Origin: Legionella drozanskii LLAP-1
Lineage (GTDB): Bacteria; Pseudomonadota; Gammaproteobacteria; Legionellales; Legionellaceae
NCBI RefSeq assembly: GCF_001467585.1
Contig: NZ_LNXY01000020.1
Coordinates: forward strand, 1 to 64,000
DNA length: 64,000 nt
Direction of reading: 5' to 3'
Shown here: positions 27,495 to 36,505 of the stretch, one piece after another
Layout: the number at the start of each line of letters is the position of its first letter
Position numbering within the stretch: position 1 is the first letter of the stretch
Program-made: the position numbers and the translations under genes
The notes under the pieces: generated by a model
Database searches by the model: none
Told to the model about the DNA's origin: nothing
What the model saw: the letters and a program-made list of their open reading frames with translations, nothing else

Positions 27495-27582
27495 TCGGGC
27501 TGAGGAGGCGTTTACGCCGTCTCGAAGTCTCGCCTCAGGATTTGCAAGGCTTCCAGATGGTCTTACGGCCTCCTCAGCCCGA
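27495..27582. repeat. Perfect 15-base inverted repeat after uvrA
   Basis: TCGGGCTGAGGAGGC (27495-27509) is repeated exactly in inverse orientation at 27568-27582. The 58 bases between are GC-rich compared with the neighbourhood and hold further short hairpins. It could be a long terminator-like structure or a small mobile palindromic element. There is no T-run directly after the right arm, so simple termination is less likely. Confidence 0.6.
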
Positions 27583-27661
27583 ACGGAGTCAAATAATTTT
27601 TCCGTGCATATCAAGATAGATAAACCTTGATTACAACTTCGTCTCAATCAAGGCTATTTGA

Positions 27662-28234
27662 TCAAGCATAAGGAAGCACTAAAACAGTCGTTCCGACATC
27701 GATAAAATTCTCATTTAACCATTTCGCCGCACCTGGAAGCACCCGGATACAGCCGTGGCTGCTGTTATAAGTGGGTACCTCATAAGCAGCGTGAATAGCA
27801 TAACCATGATAGAAGTGCATGCAGTAGGGCATTTTTGCTCCGCCAGCATGCCCGTCGAGAGAGATTGGGAATTCACTTGATTTACAATCGGCTCCTTTTT
27901 TGTCATAAACAGTATAGGTGCCTGTTACTGTTCGGCAGGATTGCATGATGTCTTTGCAGAAATCCATTCCTCCAGAAGCGGAGCCTGTCATAACGCGCTT
28001 GCCTTGCTCATTGTAAGCTGCCCAGGCTGAAGCTTTAGGATCAAAGATGAATAATTTTTCTCCAGTTGCTTGTCGCTGCATTGGAAAAACAGCTTGTCCT
28101 CGCGTATCGCCTTGATAAGGAATAGTGTAATGCGGATAACCGGCGTCATCAGTTACAACATCCATGTTTTGATGAGTCAGACAGGAAGCAAGAAGAATGG
28201 AACTAAGTAAGGGCAAAAGATTTATTTTTTTCAT
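27662..28234 (-). CDS. L,D-transpeptidase (YkuD) lipoprotein
   Basis: The 190-residue protein begins with a lipoprotein-type signal (LLSSILLASCLTHQ, Cys lipidated near residue 18). The YkuD catalytic motif is complete: AIHAAYEVPTYNSSHGCIRV, with the nucleophilic Cys in SHGCIR. The family cross-links peptidoglycan stem peptides or anchors envelope proteins. The Gly-rich segment VMTGSASGGMDFCKDIMQSC contains two extra Cys that may form a disulfide. It is encoded against uvrA and is transcribed alone. Confidence 0.9.
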   Translation of the reverse strand: MKKINLLPLLSSILLASCLTHQNMDVVTDDAGYPHYTIPYQGDTRGQAVFPMQRQATGEKLFIFDPKASAWAAYNEQGKRVMTGSASGGMDFCKDIMQSCRTVTGTYTVYDKKGADCKSSEFPISLDGHAGGAKMPYCMHFYHGYAIHAAYEVPTYNSSHGCIRVLPGAAKWLNENFIDVGTTVLVLPYA

Positions 28235-28283
28235 GATTAACTTCTAATAATATTTTGTGAGCGATAAGGTAAGAACAGAAAAT

Positions 28284-28306
28284 CCCCCTCTGTTTTGCAA
28301 AGGGGG
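28284..28306 (-). terminator. Rho-independent terminator of the di-haem cytochrome gene
   Basis: CCCCCT (28284-28289) pairs with AGGGGG (28301-28306) around an 11-base loop. Read leftward it is followed by ATTTTCTGTT. It lies 12 bases after the stop of the di-haem gene. Confidence 0.6.
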
Positions 28307-28318
28307 AGATTTAGCTAA

Positions 28319-29698
28319 TTACAAGGCTTTCATAAATGCAGTTAGATCTTGCTTTTCTTGTTGATTAAGCTGAACTCCGAGTACTAAATTGAAAAATTCA
28401 ACGGTATCTTCCAGCGTGAGCAAGCGGCCATCATGCAGATAAGGGGGTGAATCTTTGATTCCACGTAAGGGGAACGTTTTGATTGAACCATCGCCTACTG
28501 CTTTAATGCCATTAATCATCTGCGGACTAAAGAAACGCTCTGTTTGTAAATTATGCATGGTATTGTCGGTATAGTAGGGAGGGGCGTGGCAGGTAGCGCA
28601 TTGTGCTTTGCCGAAAAACAGCTCTTGTCCGCGTAACTCTTGTGGTGTCGCTTTAGCTGGATCAAGTTTACCATCCCATTTTAATTTAGGTGCTGGAGGG
28701 AAATCCAAAATCTCTTGGAATTCAGCCATAAAATGGACCTGACTGCCACGCTCAAGTATATTGACTCCTTTTTTAGTCGCAATCACCGGGTCTCCATCAA
28801 AATAAGCAGCGCGTTGCTCGAATTCAGTAAAATCCTCTATTGTTTTAAGAGCCCGTTGGGAACCGTACAAACGTTGAATATTAACGCCTCTTAAACTTGG
28901 CGTAGTAATGCGATGGCGAAACTCTTGTGGGCGTATATCACCTACTAAATGAGTCGCTTCATTGGTATGACCATTCGCATGACAATCCAGGCAAGCAACG
29001 CCACGGCTTGCTTTAACTGTGCGTCGATCGTCTGTTTGGTTATATTGCTGCTGAGGAAATGGAGTGACTAATAATCTTAAACCTTCTAACTGTTTAGGGT
29101 TAAGGATGCCATTAAAAATATCAAAATAATTCTCGATAGTAACAAGTTTACCTTGAGAAACATCACCAAGATCGGGACGGGTTGTTAAATAGATTGCTGG
29201 TGGAAAGGCAGGTAAAAAATGATCAGGAATATCGAAATCAAGGTCAAAACGAGTTAAGTCGCGACCTTCTTGTTTATTAATCTCGTCGATAGCAAATTTA
29301 GGAAACAGCATTCCCCCTTCCGCTTGATTGGGGTGGGGTAGAGGCAGAAAACCTTGTGGGAACAATCCCCTTTCCTTAATTTGCTCCGGGGTCATCTTAG
29401 CCAAATCATCCCAGCTCGTACCCTGCGGCAGTTTTACGCGTACGCCATCTTGGAGCGGTTTACCCGTGGACATCGTGTCTTTTGAGGGTTTATTACTCAA
29501 ATCATAGCGTTGATTAAGTAAGCCTTGTTGCCTATCATTCAGGCCTTGTTTTGCGCCGGACATGCGCTCTAAAACTGTCTGAAAACTTTCTTTATCAACG
29601 ACAGGCATATAACTTGAAGTAGGAGGTGGCGGAGCTGCATGGCTTTGGAGCAAAAAGCTACAGGAAAAAAGAGCAACCCAAGAGGTTTTTTTTAACAT
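28319..29698 (-). CDS. Di-haem cytochrome c peroxidase-like protein
   Basis: The 459-residue protein has a signal peptide (WVALFSCSFLLQSHA) and two c-type haem sites, CLDCH (about residue 237) and CATCH (about residue 362). FFSPQMINGIKAVGDGSIKTFPLRGIKDSPPYLHDGRLLTLED has the layout of the MauG/CcpA family (quoted only in part here: PLRGIKDSPPYLHDGR). Such proteins act in the periplasm, reducing peroxide or oxidising a partner protein. The N-terminal 170 residues are longer than in classical peroxidases and have no match I recognise. It is monocistronic, ended by the hairpin at 28284-28306. Confidence 0.82.
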   Translation of the reverse strand: MLKKTSWVALFSCSFLLQSHAAPPPPTSSYMPVVDKESFQTVLERMSGAKQGLNDRQQGLLNQRYDLSNKPSKDTMSTGKPLQDGVRVKLPQGTSWDDLAKMTPEQIKERGLFPQGFLPLPHPNQAEGGMLFPKFAIDEINKQEGRDLTRFDLDFDIPDHFLPAFPPAIYLTTRPDLGDVSQGKLVTIENYFDIFNGILNPKQLEGLRLLVTPFPQQQYNQTDDRRTVKASRGVACLDCHANGHTNEATHLVGDIRPQEFRHRITTPSLRGVNIQRLYGSQRALKTIEDFTEFEQRAAYFDGDPVIATKKGVNILERGSQVHFMAEFQEILDFPPAPKLKWDGKLDPAKATPQELRGQELFFGKAQCATCHAPPYYTDNTMHNLQTERFFSPQMINGIKAVGDGSIKTFPLRGIKDSPPYLHDGRLLTLEDTVEFFNLVLGVQLNQQEKQDLTAFMKAL

Positions 29699-29788
29699 GG
29701 AAGATCCGTTTCATAGAATTCTCATCTATAAATCATAAAATACTTGTGAATTGTTTACAACTGTATACCTGAGGGGGTGAAAACCGAA

Positions 29789-31051
29789 TCACTTAAGATC
29801 TAAAGGAAAACTAACCAAAACTTTCAGCCCTCCCTGTGCACGATTTGTCAGACTGATTTTGCCGTTATGAAGTTGAATAATTTCCTTCGCAATAGTTAAT
29901 CCTAATCCAGCGCCGCCAGTCTCGCGTGAGCGGGAACTGTCACCGCGATAATAGGGAAGAAAGACTTGTTCAATCTCATTTTCTTTTAACCCAGAACCAC
30001 TGTCTTCTATGGAAATTTCCACCTGATTTCCTTCTTTCTCGATAGAAACAACGGCCTCTTTACCGTAATAAATGGCATTATTTATTAAATTAGAAAAAGC
30101 GCGTTTTAGTAAATTGAGGGAACCAAAATAAATTAATTTATTTATCTTAGAAGAAAATTGCACATTAAATTTTAGATCCGCAGCATCTTCACAAAGCGAT
30201 TGCAGCATGGCAATTAAGTCAAAGCGCTGTTTTTTTTCTTCATCGTGAGCTTCTTTGAAATAGTCCAAGGTTTCACGGATCATCATTTCCATGTCGTTAA
30301 TATCATGCATCATTTTGTCAAAATGCTCGTTTTGCGTGAGGTATTCCATGCGTAATTTTAAACGAGTCAAGGGCGTGCGCAGATCATGAGAAATAGCAGT
30401 GACGACTTGAGTGCGGTTTTGTAATAGTTTGCTCATTTTCATTTGTAATGAGTTAATCTGATTAAACAGCATACGTTGATCGCCATTTCCGGTGAGAGGA
30501 ATCGGTAGCCAATTTTCTTGGCTTTCATTGTATTTCAGGCTTTGGATTAATGTTTGAATTGGTTGATTGAGATTTTTTACTGCCCAATAATTGATTAAAA
30601 ATAACAGAAATAATAATCCCAGAAGCGCAGCAATCAAAGCAGCCCTCAAACTGGTGTGATTATGAAGAGGCGGAATCAAACTAAAATTTAACCAAGATTT
30701 TTCCTTAATAAAAACAGAAAGTTGCAATTTCTTATGCTGTTTTAATAAATCAAAAATGACCGGAGGTTGAATTCTAAGCAAGGCATCCTGATAAAGCGGT
30801 GTTTCTGATAAGGACATTTTTGACCAGGGTATTTTTTGTTTCTGTAATACTGTAGGCCAATTGGCTTCTGGCTGTGATTGTAGCCGATGGACCAATTTGG
30901 TAATGGAGTGCACTGTATTGGGTGGGATAACCGGTTTAAATGCAGAAAAAATAAAATATTGAATTAAAATAATACAGGCTAGCAACACGAGTAGATTGCC
31001 TGTAATGAGTAAAGCATAGGTTTTTTTAGCGGATGAAGTTAATTTGCTCAT
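29789..31051 (-). CDS. Sensor histidine kinase, EnvZ/CpxA type
   Basis: The 420-residue inner-membrane kinase has a first membrane segment near residues 12-32, a periplasmic domain of about 100 residues, a second membrane segment (AALIAALLGLLFLLFLINYW), a HAMP-like linker, HisKA with phospho-acceptor H222 (SHDLRTPLTRL), and a HATPase domain (NLINNAIYYG, EDSGSGL, GGAGLGLTIAKE). Its start overlaps the end of the response-regulator gene by four bases, so the two are translated together. The signal is unknown. Confidence 0.92.
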   Translation of the reverse strand: MSKLTSSAKKTYALLITGNLLVLLACIILIQYFIFSAFKPVIPPNTVHSITKLVHRLQSQPEANWPTVLQKQKIPWSKMSLSETPLYQDALLRIQPPVIFDLLKQHKKLQLSVFIKEKSWLNFSLIPPLHNHTSLRAALIAALLGLLFLLFLINYWAVKNLNQPIQTLIQSLKYNESQENWLPIPLTGNGDQRMLFNQINSLQMKMSKLLQNRTQVVTAISHDLRTPLTRLKLRMEYLTQNEHFDKMMHDINDMEMMIRETLDYFKEAHDEEKKQRFDLIAMLQSLCEDAADLKFNVQFSSKINKLIYFGSLNLLKRAFSNLINNAIYYGKEAVVSIEKEGNQVEISIEDSGSGLKENEIEQVFLPYYRGDSSRSRETGGAGLGLTIAKEIIQLHNGKISLTNRAQGGLKVLVSFPLDLK

Positions 31052-31776
31052 GATAAGCTGACTTGTACTTTTAGTTGATAACCACCGCCTCTAATCGTTT
31101 TTAGCAAGAGAGGATTACGCGCGTCTAATTCGATTTTTTTGCGTAAACGACCAATTAAAACATCGATTGTGCGGTCCATGGGATCACAATCACGATCGTA
31201 TAGCAAATCGGTTAACTGGTCGCGACTTAGAATTCGGCTTGGATGCTCTAGAAAAATAAGCAATAAGTCATATTCACGCTGGCTTAAAGAAATTGCAATA
31301 TCCTCCTCATCGATTAGGCAATGCGTTTCTCGATCCAATTGCCAATTAGCAAATCGCAAGCGTTTCATTGGTTTTAAGCGTTGACTGGTTTGTTGCAATT
31401 CACCATTAGCCCGTCTTAGCTGAGCTTTGACTCGAGCCAACAGTTCTCTTGCGCTAAAGGGCTTGGTGATATAGTCATCAGCACCCAATTCCAATCCAGC
31501 AACACGATCGGCCGTGCTGTCGGCGGCACTTAACATAAAAATAGGCACGTCATAATTTTGTCGAATTGTCTTACATAAACTCAAACCATCCGGACCTGGC
31601 AACATAATATCAAGAATGATTAAGTCAAAATTATTGTCACGTAATAAATGCGCTAAATTGCTTCCGTTATAGGCACAGGTTGTTCTATAACCATGTTGAG
31701 ATAAATAATCACTAATTAATAAATTAATCTCTTTATCATCATCGATAATTAAAATATGATTTTTTTTCATGTTCAT
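31048..31776 (-). CDS. OmpR/PhoB-type response regulator
   Basis: The 242-residue protein has a receiver domain (about 5-118) with acid pocket IDDDKE, phospho-acceptor D56 (ILDIMLPGPDG), and a conserved Lys in YITKPF. The C-terminal winged-helix DNA-binding domain (about 140-238) has LSQREYDLLLIFLEHPSRIL and GRLRKKI. It is the partner of the overlapping histidine kinase and heads the pair. The gene is divergent from thiE; a perfect palindrome between them (31884-31901) could be a binding site, though nothing ties it to this regulator. Confidence 0.93.
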   Translation of the reverse strand: MNMKKNHILIIDDDKEINLLISDYLSQHGYRTTCAYNGSNLAHLLRDNNFDLIILDIMLPGPDGLSLCKTIRQNYDVPIFMLSAADSTADRVAGLELGADDYITKPFSARELLARVKAQLRRANGELQQTSQRLKPMKRLRFANWQLDRETHCLIDEEDIAISLSQREYDLLLIFLEHPSRILSRDQLTDLLYDRDCDPMDRTIDVLIGRLRKKIELDARNPLLLKTIRGGGYQLKVQVSLS

Positions 31777-31883
31777 AAATACTATTTAGACCTAACCTCA
31801 TTTTAGCGCTAAATTTTTTTAAGATACCTCAAGAGGCAAAAAATAGCATTTTGGAGTTTCTTGGGTATATTATATCACTCCTA

Positions 31884-31901
31884 TGTAACAAGGTTGTTAC
31901 A
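31884..31901. promoter_or_regulatory. Palindromic operator-like site before thiE
   Basis: TGTAACAAGGTTGTTACA is a perfect eight-base inverted repeat with a two-base GG centre. It sits just after an AT-rich TATATTATAT stretch that could hold a -10 element, 63 bases before thiE. This is the shape of a dimeric repressor site. The bound protein is unknown. Confidence 0.4.
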
Positions 31902-31963
31902 TCGATAAGGTAAGGATTCAAAGGGATTTAATTTCGATTGAGCCTAAGTTTTACCGAGCAATA

Positions 31964-32593
31964 ATGATAGCTGAATTTTATAAATTAATATTGATAACTC
32001 ATCGGCAAGAACAGCCATTAGCCGATTATTTGCAGTTTATCGAAAAATGCATCGCTTCAGGAGTGACTAGTGTACAGCTACGCGAAAAAGGAGCTACACG
32101 CGCATTCCTCCTCGATTATGCTCGTCAACTAAAAGCACTGTTAGATCAATTCCATATTCCTTTAATTATTAATGATAATGTAGAGCTTGCTTTAGAAATT
32201 GATGCTCATGGGGTGCATTTAGGGCAATCAGATGGCTCCCCCCTCGTTGCTCGTCGACGGTTAGGCGCGAATAAATGGATAGGTTTATCTATCGAAACAG
32301 GACAAGAACTTGTTAAAGCGAATGCCTATGAAGTGAATTATGTCGCGGCGAGTGCTGTTTTCCCAACGAATAATAAGGCGAATATTTGTAAAGTTTGGGG
32401 CGCAGCGGGTTTAAATGCCTTGGCTAAGAATTCTATACATCCGGTGGTTGCCATCGGAGGAATTAATCAACATAACATTCAAGAAGTTATGACAGCCGGA
32501 GCTAAAGGGGTTGCGGTGATTGGTGCTTTGCACGATGCTGCCAATCCTAGTGCGATGACCACTCATTTGCGTCAATTAGTTGAACGTAGTTAA
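31964..32593 (+). CDS. thiE: Thiamine-phosphate synthase
   Basis: The 209-residue TIM-barrel enzyme joins hydroxymethylpyrimidine diphosphate with thiazole phosphate to give thiamine phosphate. It has the family segments SVQLREKGA, PLIINDNVELALEIDAHGVHLGQSDG, and VVAIGGINQHN. The region usually written GPI(F/W)PT reads AASAVFPTNNKANICKVWG, so the phosphate-loop region is intact but unusual. It leads a cluster with thiM and thiD. No TPP riboswitch is seen upstream. Confidence 0.93.
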   Translation: MIAEFYKLILITHRQEQPLADYLQFIEKCIASGVTSVQLREKGATRAFLLDYARQLKALLDQFHIPLIINDNVELALEIDAHGVHLGQSDGSPLVARRRLGANKWIGLSIETGQELVKANAYEVNYVAASAVFPTNNKANICKVWGAAGLNALAKNSIHPVVAIGGINQHNIQEVMTAGAKGVAVIGALHDAANPSAMTTHLRQLVERS

Positions 32594-32611
32594 ATGTCTG
32601 GAGAGGAAAAA

Positions 32612-33427
32612 ATGATTAAGTTAATTAAAGAATTAGAAGCCTCTTTAACTAATTTACGTCAGATTAAACCCCTAGTATTATGTTTAACTAATTTTGTCAC
32701 CATGGATTTGATGGCAAATAGCTTACTAGCTCTGGGTGCGGCGCCGTTGATGAGTCAATCCCGCGAAGAACTAGCCGAGTTGGTTAGCATTAGCCAAGCA
32801 GTTTATCTCAATATCGGCACCTTAGATCAACGTTTTTGCGAAAGAGCAGAGCAAGCCGCAGAAATGGCGAGCTGCCAAAAAAAGCCAGTGATTTTAGATC
32901 CGGTCGGAGCAGGAGCTAGTCGATTACGGACAGAAGCCGCCAAAAATTTTCTTCCTTTTGCCGATATTATTCGTGGTAATGCCAGTGAAATTTTAGCCTT
33001 AGTTGGTGACGTGAGTGAAACAAAAGGAGTGGAGGCTTCGCGTTCTGTGAATCAAGCTGCGGCCGCTGCTCAAACACTTGCTTCTTCCATGCAGAAAGTG
33101 GTTGTCGTCAGTGGGCCTATTGATTTAATTACTGATGGCGCAGAAAAAATGAGCCTCCCATTTGGCTCGCCACTGATGCCCTTGGTTACCGGAATGGGTT
33201 GTACTTTAACTGCTGTGATTGCAGCATTCGCGGCAACAGGTTTAAATTTTTATCAAGCCGCTGTCCATGGGACTGCTTATTTTGGTTTATGCGGTCAATC
33301 AGTCCATCAACAAGCTCAAGGACCTGGTCATTTCAGACAATTATTTATCGATAATTTGTATAATCCGGATTGGGTCTTATTCAACGAAGAACTTTCCTTG
33401 GTCTCTGGGGATGAGTGTATATTGTAA
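32612..33427 (+). CDS. thiM: Hydroxyethylthiazole kinase
   Basis: The 271-residue enzyme phosphorylates hydroxyethylthiazole salvaged from the medium. It carries the family motifs LVLCLTNFVTMDLMANSLLALGAAPLM (given in part as TNFVTMDLMANSLLALGAAP), VILDPVGAGASRLRT, IIRGNASEILAL, and GMGCTLTAVIAAF. I chose the ATG at 32612 because GGAGAGG lies five bases before it; the in-frame ATG at 32594 would place that site inside the coding region. It follows thiE by 18 bases. The gene points to salvage rather than full synthesis of the thiazole. Confidence 0.93.
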   Translation: MIKLIKELEASLTNLRQIKPLVLCLTNFVTMDLMANSLLALGAAPLMSQSREELAELVSISQAVYLNIGTLDQRFCERAEQAAEMASCQKKPVILDPVGAGASRLRTEAAKNFLPFADIIRGNASEILALVGDVSETKGVEASRSVNQAAAAAQTLASSMQKVVVVSGPIDLITDGAEKMSLPFGSPLMPLVTGMGCTLTAVIAAFAATGLNFYQAAVHGTAYFGLCGQSVHQQAQGPGHFRQLFIDNLYNPDWVLFNEELSLVSGDECIL

Positions 33428-33455
33428 ACTGATTGGGAAGTTTGGGGGATTAAAA

Positions 33456-34277
33456 ATGAGTATGCGTTACAAAGCCTTGTCTATTGCTGGATTTGATGGC
33501 TCTGGGGGAGCAGGTATTCAAGCGGATTTAAAAACCTTTTCCGCTTTTGGGTGTTATGGGATGACTGTTTTAACTGCTCTACCTGTGCAAAATACTCAGG
33601 GGGTTAAATCCTGTTATGAGCTTCCCATATCCGCAATCGATGAGCAGTTGCATGCCATTTTTGAAGATATTAGACCGGATAGTATCAAAATTGGCATGTT
33701 ATTTAAAAAAGAAATTGTTGAGCTTGTTGCCAACTTCATTAATCAATACGCCCAGGGAATTCCTATTGTGCTTGATCCGGTCACTGTTGCTAAAAGTGGC
33801 GATTCCTTATTAGATCCCGCAGCTTTAGATGCTATGAAAACCCATCTTATTCCTTTAACAAGCATAATAACCCCCAATTTACCTGAGGCAAAAACCTTAC
33901 TAGGTTCCACAAGTCTAACAAACCTGCCTGAAATGGCTCAACAACTTTTGGAATTAGGAACAGAATACGTGTTATTAAAAGGCGGACATTTAGAAGATAA
34001 GCACTCTAATGATCTCTTGCTTGATAGAGAAGGGAATAGCCATTGGCTAGAAAGCCCGAGAGTTATATCCAAAAATACCCACGGAACGGGCTGCACCTTA
34101 TCGGCAGCAATTGCTTCATGCTTAGCGCTTGGATTTAATATGCCTGAGGCTTGTCAAACTGCGAAAAGATACATTTTTCGTGCAATTGATTCAGCAAAAA
34201 ATGAAGATTTGGGCAAAGGTTTTGGACCTGTTCATCATTTTTACCATCTATGGCCGACACTTGAGAAAATAAATTAG
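33456..34277 (+). CDS. thiD: Hydroxymethylpyrimidine kinase / phosphomethylpyrimidine kinase
   Basis: The 273-residue ribokinase-fold enzyme phosphorylates hydroxymethylpyrimidine twice to supply ThiE. It has SIAGFDGSGGAGIQADLKTF (usual form SDPSGGAG), MTVLTALPVQNTQGV, PIVLDPVTVAKSG, and the anion-hole motif THGTGCTLSAAIA. I chose the ATG at 33456 (GGGGGA nearby); the frame is open further upstream only because it overlaps thiM. With thiE and thiM it completes a thiamine salvage module. Confidence 0.94.
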   Translation: MSMRYKALSIAGFDGSGGAGIQADLKTFSAFGCYGMTVLTALPVQNTQGVKSCYELPISAIDEQLHAIFEDIRPDSIKIGMLFKKEIVELVANFINQYAQGIPIVLDPVTVAKSGDSLLDPAALDAMKTHLIPLTSIITPNLPEAKTLLGSTSLTNLPEMAQQLLELGTEYVLLKGGHLEDKHSNDLLLDREGNSHWLESPRVISKNTHGTGCTLSAAIASCLALGFNMPEACQTAKRYIFRAIDSAKNEDLGKGFGPVHHFYHLWPTLEKIN

Positions 34278-34395
34278 CTTAGCGCCAGTCGGCTCTGGAC
34301 TTCATTCTCGCTTCGAACTTTCAATAGTCAATTTGATTTTTTCCTACTATTAGGGCTATAAATTATTGGTGGCTAAATAAAAAAGGAATGAAGCG

Positions 34396-34977
34396 ATGCG
34401 TACCTTTCTGATTGCGATTTTAGTGATAGTCGTTCTCTTGGTATTCTGGATTGTCGGTATTTTTAATAGCCTTATTGGCTTAATTGAATCCATTAATAAC
34501 AATAAGAGACAAATCGATATTCAATTGGACCGGCGGTATAAAGTTTTCGAATCCCTAATTGAGACAGTCAAAAAATACATGGATTACGAGCAGACTACCT
34601 TAAAGGATGTGGTGGCTCTGCGAAATCAAGCTCAAGCTGCGAAGGCTGCTGGTGATGAAAAAGGACGTATAGCAGCTGAAAACGGCATCTCCCAGATTGC
34701 TTCAAATTTAAATGTGGTATTCGAGCAATACCCTGATTTGAAAGCGAATCAAAACGTAATGCAACTGCAGGAAGAGATTGTTAACACTGAGAATAAGCTA
34801 GCTTATGCAAAACAAGCTTATAACGACAGTGTGGAGCGCTATGAAGCGAAGAAAAAATCTTTCTTTGAATCATTAATAGTTAGTTTCTTCCATGATAAGT
34901 TAGACAAAGTGTTTGAATATTGGTCATTGCCCGAAGAGAAAATTCAGGCACATGAAGATTATACAGTCAAATTTTGA
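34396..34977 (+). CDS. lemA: LemA-family membrane protein
   Basis: The 193-residue protein has one N-terminal membrane segment (LIAILVIVVLLVFWIVGIF) followed by a helical-bundle domain with family motifs: RRYKVFESLIETVKKYMDYE, AALRNQAQAAKAAG-type helix, and YPDLKANQNVMQLQEEI. The bulk is exposed outside the membrane on one side. Its role is unknown, but LemA genes are often paired with HtpX-like proteases, as here with an eight-base gap. A good ribosome site (AAAGGAATG) precedes it. Confidence 0.9.
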   Translation: MRTFLIAILVIVVLLVFWIVGIFNSLIGLIESINNNKRQIDIQLDRRYKVFESLIETVKKYMDYEQTTLKDVVALRNQAQAAKAAGDEKGRIAAENGISQIASNLNVVFEQYPDLKANQNVMQLQEEIVNTENKLAYAKQAYNDSVERYEAKKKSFFESLIVSFFHDKLDKVFEYWSLPEEKIQAHEDYTVKF

Positions 34978-34985
34978 GCTAACTT

Positions 34986-36023
34986 ATGCCACTTTCAGAA
35001 TATCAAGCCTCTGTAGGCAATTGGCGTGAAGAGTTGCGACGAAATGAGCGCAAGACCCGTTGGGTCATTGTGCTCTTTATTGCAATTTATACCCTAGTAG
35101 GATTACTTGTAGACGCGATTATTTTAGAGGAAAATTTCATTCCTCATTCCACACTGAGCCAGTCTTTTTATGCCTTAGTAACGTTTCAAGCAATCCCTTT
35201 TGCGACGATACTCATGTTTGTTTTTGCGGTGATATCATTACTAATTACCTATGCAATGTATGACAAAATCATGCTATTGGGTACCGATTATCATGAAATC
35301 ACACCTGAAACTGCGCAAAGTTTGCAAGAAAAACAACTCTATAATGTGGTTGAGGAAATGAAGGTCGCAGCGGGACTAAAGTTTATGCCAAAAGTGTATA
35401 TTATTGAAGCAAACTATATGAACGCTTTTGCGAGTGGTTATAGCGAAAAATCGGCCATGGTGGCTATTACGCGGGGTTTGATGGAAAAATTAGATCGTGC
35501 AGAAATGCAGGCTGTTATGGCTCACGAATTAAGTCATATCCGACATCATGATATCAAATTAACTTTAATGGTCGCGGTGCTCTCTAATATTATGCTTATT
35601 GTGGTCGATATTTTATTTTATTCTGTGATTTTTCGAAATGATAATGATAGAAGAGGGCAAAACCAGTTTGTGCTAGTGATTACTCTTTTGCGTTATATCT
35701 TACCGATCATCACCGTAGTGCTCACACTGTTTTTAAGTCGTACCCGCGAGTATATGGCCGATTCCGGTGCCGTCGAGTTAATGCGGGATAATGAACCAAT
35801 GGCGCGGGCTTTACTAAAAATTTCAGAAGATAATCAACTTCATGCGGCAGAATATGTGCAGGAATATGGAAATACTGCTCATGAACAACTTAGACAATCG
35901 TCCTATTTATTCGATCCATCCAGCATTGACCCGGTTAAATCGTTTAACAATGCGTTTTCAACCCATCCCGATATAGAAGAACGCTTGAAGGCTTTGGGCT
36001 TTAAAAGAAACGACCCCTCCTAG
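34986..36023 (+). CDS. HtpX-like M48 membrane metalloprotease
   Basis: The 345-residue zinc protease has two N-terminal membrane segments (about 25-45 and 65-90), the zinc motif HELSH in VMAHELSHIRHHD (about residue 179), two more hydrophobic segments after it, and the third ligand in REYMADSGAVELM. HtpX-type enzymes degrade damaged membrane proteins with the active site facing the cytoplasm. It is longer than E. coli HtpX (293 residues) through its first 60 residues and the C-terminal part. It follows lemA by eight bases in an apparent operon. Confidence 0.9.
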   Translation: MPLSEYQASVGNWREELRRNERKTRWVIVLFIAIYTLVGLLVDAIILEENFIPHSTLSQSFYALVTFQAIPFATILMFVFAVISLLITYAMYDKIMLLGTDYHEITPETAQSLQEKQLYNVVEEMKVAAGLKFMPKVYIIEANYMNAFASGYSEKSAMVAITRGLMEKLDRAEMQAVMAHELSHIRHHDIKLTLMVAVLSNIMLIVVDILFYSVIFRNDNDRRGQNQFVLVITLLRYILPIITVVLTLFLSRTREYMADSGAVELMRDNEPMARALLKISEDNQLHAAEYVQEYGNTAHEQLRQSSYLFDPSSIDPVKSFNNAFSTHPDIEERLKALGFKRNDPS

Positions 36024-36252
36024 CCTGCCACGGAATCCGAGAGTTGGTGTAGCAACTATATGAGAATCTCTCTCTATGTCTTAAGCGAATTTTTAAGGCT
36101 AACCCGCTGCTTTGAACCCCCTCTTCGCGAAAGGTCCAGGCCCGACCTGCTTCATAAATTTGCCCAAAAAATTAATATTTTACAAAGACAAAGTTACTGC
36201 CTAGTATTAAAGATGAGTATTAGAGGATTATTAAAAATAAAAGGAGTTAATC

Positions 36253-36459
36253 ATGCTACTAACCTGGGCTCTTATTTTCTTGGTCATTGCAATAGTTGCT
36301 GGGGTATTTGGTTTCAGAGGCGTAGCCTCCAGTGCTGTTGATATTGCAAAAGTGTTGTTTTTCTTATTTATCGTTATCTTCCTTGTTTTGTTGATTTTAA
36401 GTTTATTTGGAGTAGGGACTCCACCCGCTGTAGCACCGACAGTACCTCCCACTCCCTAA
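36253..36459 (+). CDS. DUF1328 small membrane protein
   Basis: The 68-residue protein fits DUF1328 (YtjA): a first hydrophobic segment LLTWALIFLVIAIVAGVFGF, the conserved linker RGVASSAVDIAKVLFF, and a second membrane segment. A Pro-rich tail follows. AAAAGGAG lies before the ATG. The family function is unknown; such genes are often stress-induced. A strong hairpin follows the stop. Confidence 0.85.
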   Translation: MLLTWALIFLVIAIVAGVFGFRGVASSAVDIAKVLFFLFIVIFLVLLILSLFGVGTPPAVAPTVPPTP

Positions 36460-36467
36460 GAAAAGTG

Positions 36468-36490
36468 GTTGTCCCTCTTGTAGGGACAAC
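36468..36490. terminator. Bidirectional terminator hairpin
   Basis: GTTGTCCCT (36468-36476) and AGGGACAAC (36482-36490) form a perfect nine-pair stem with a five-base loop. It lies between the convergent DUF1328 and corA genes. Confidence 0.65.
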
Positions 36491-36505
36491 GGCTTCCCCA
36501 ATCAA

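Noticed and set aside
27444-27647. Leftward 67-codon frame after uvrA
   Set aside because: It lies over the GC-rich inverted repeat and the uvrA end, with no ribosome site and no protein-like pattern.
31777-31963. TPP riboswitch before thiE
   Set aside because: No CTGAGA...ACCTGA-type conserved core could be found.
36060-36341. Rightward 93-codon frame before the DUF1328 gene
   Set aside because: Overlaps the well-supported DUF1328 gene in another frame and has no ribosome site.
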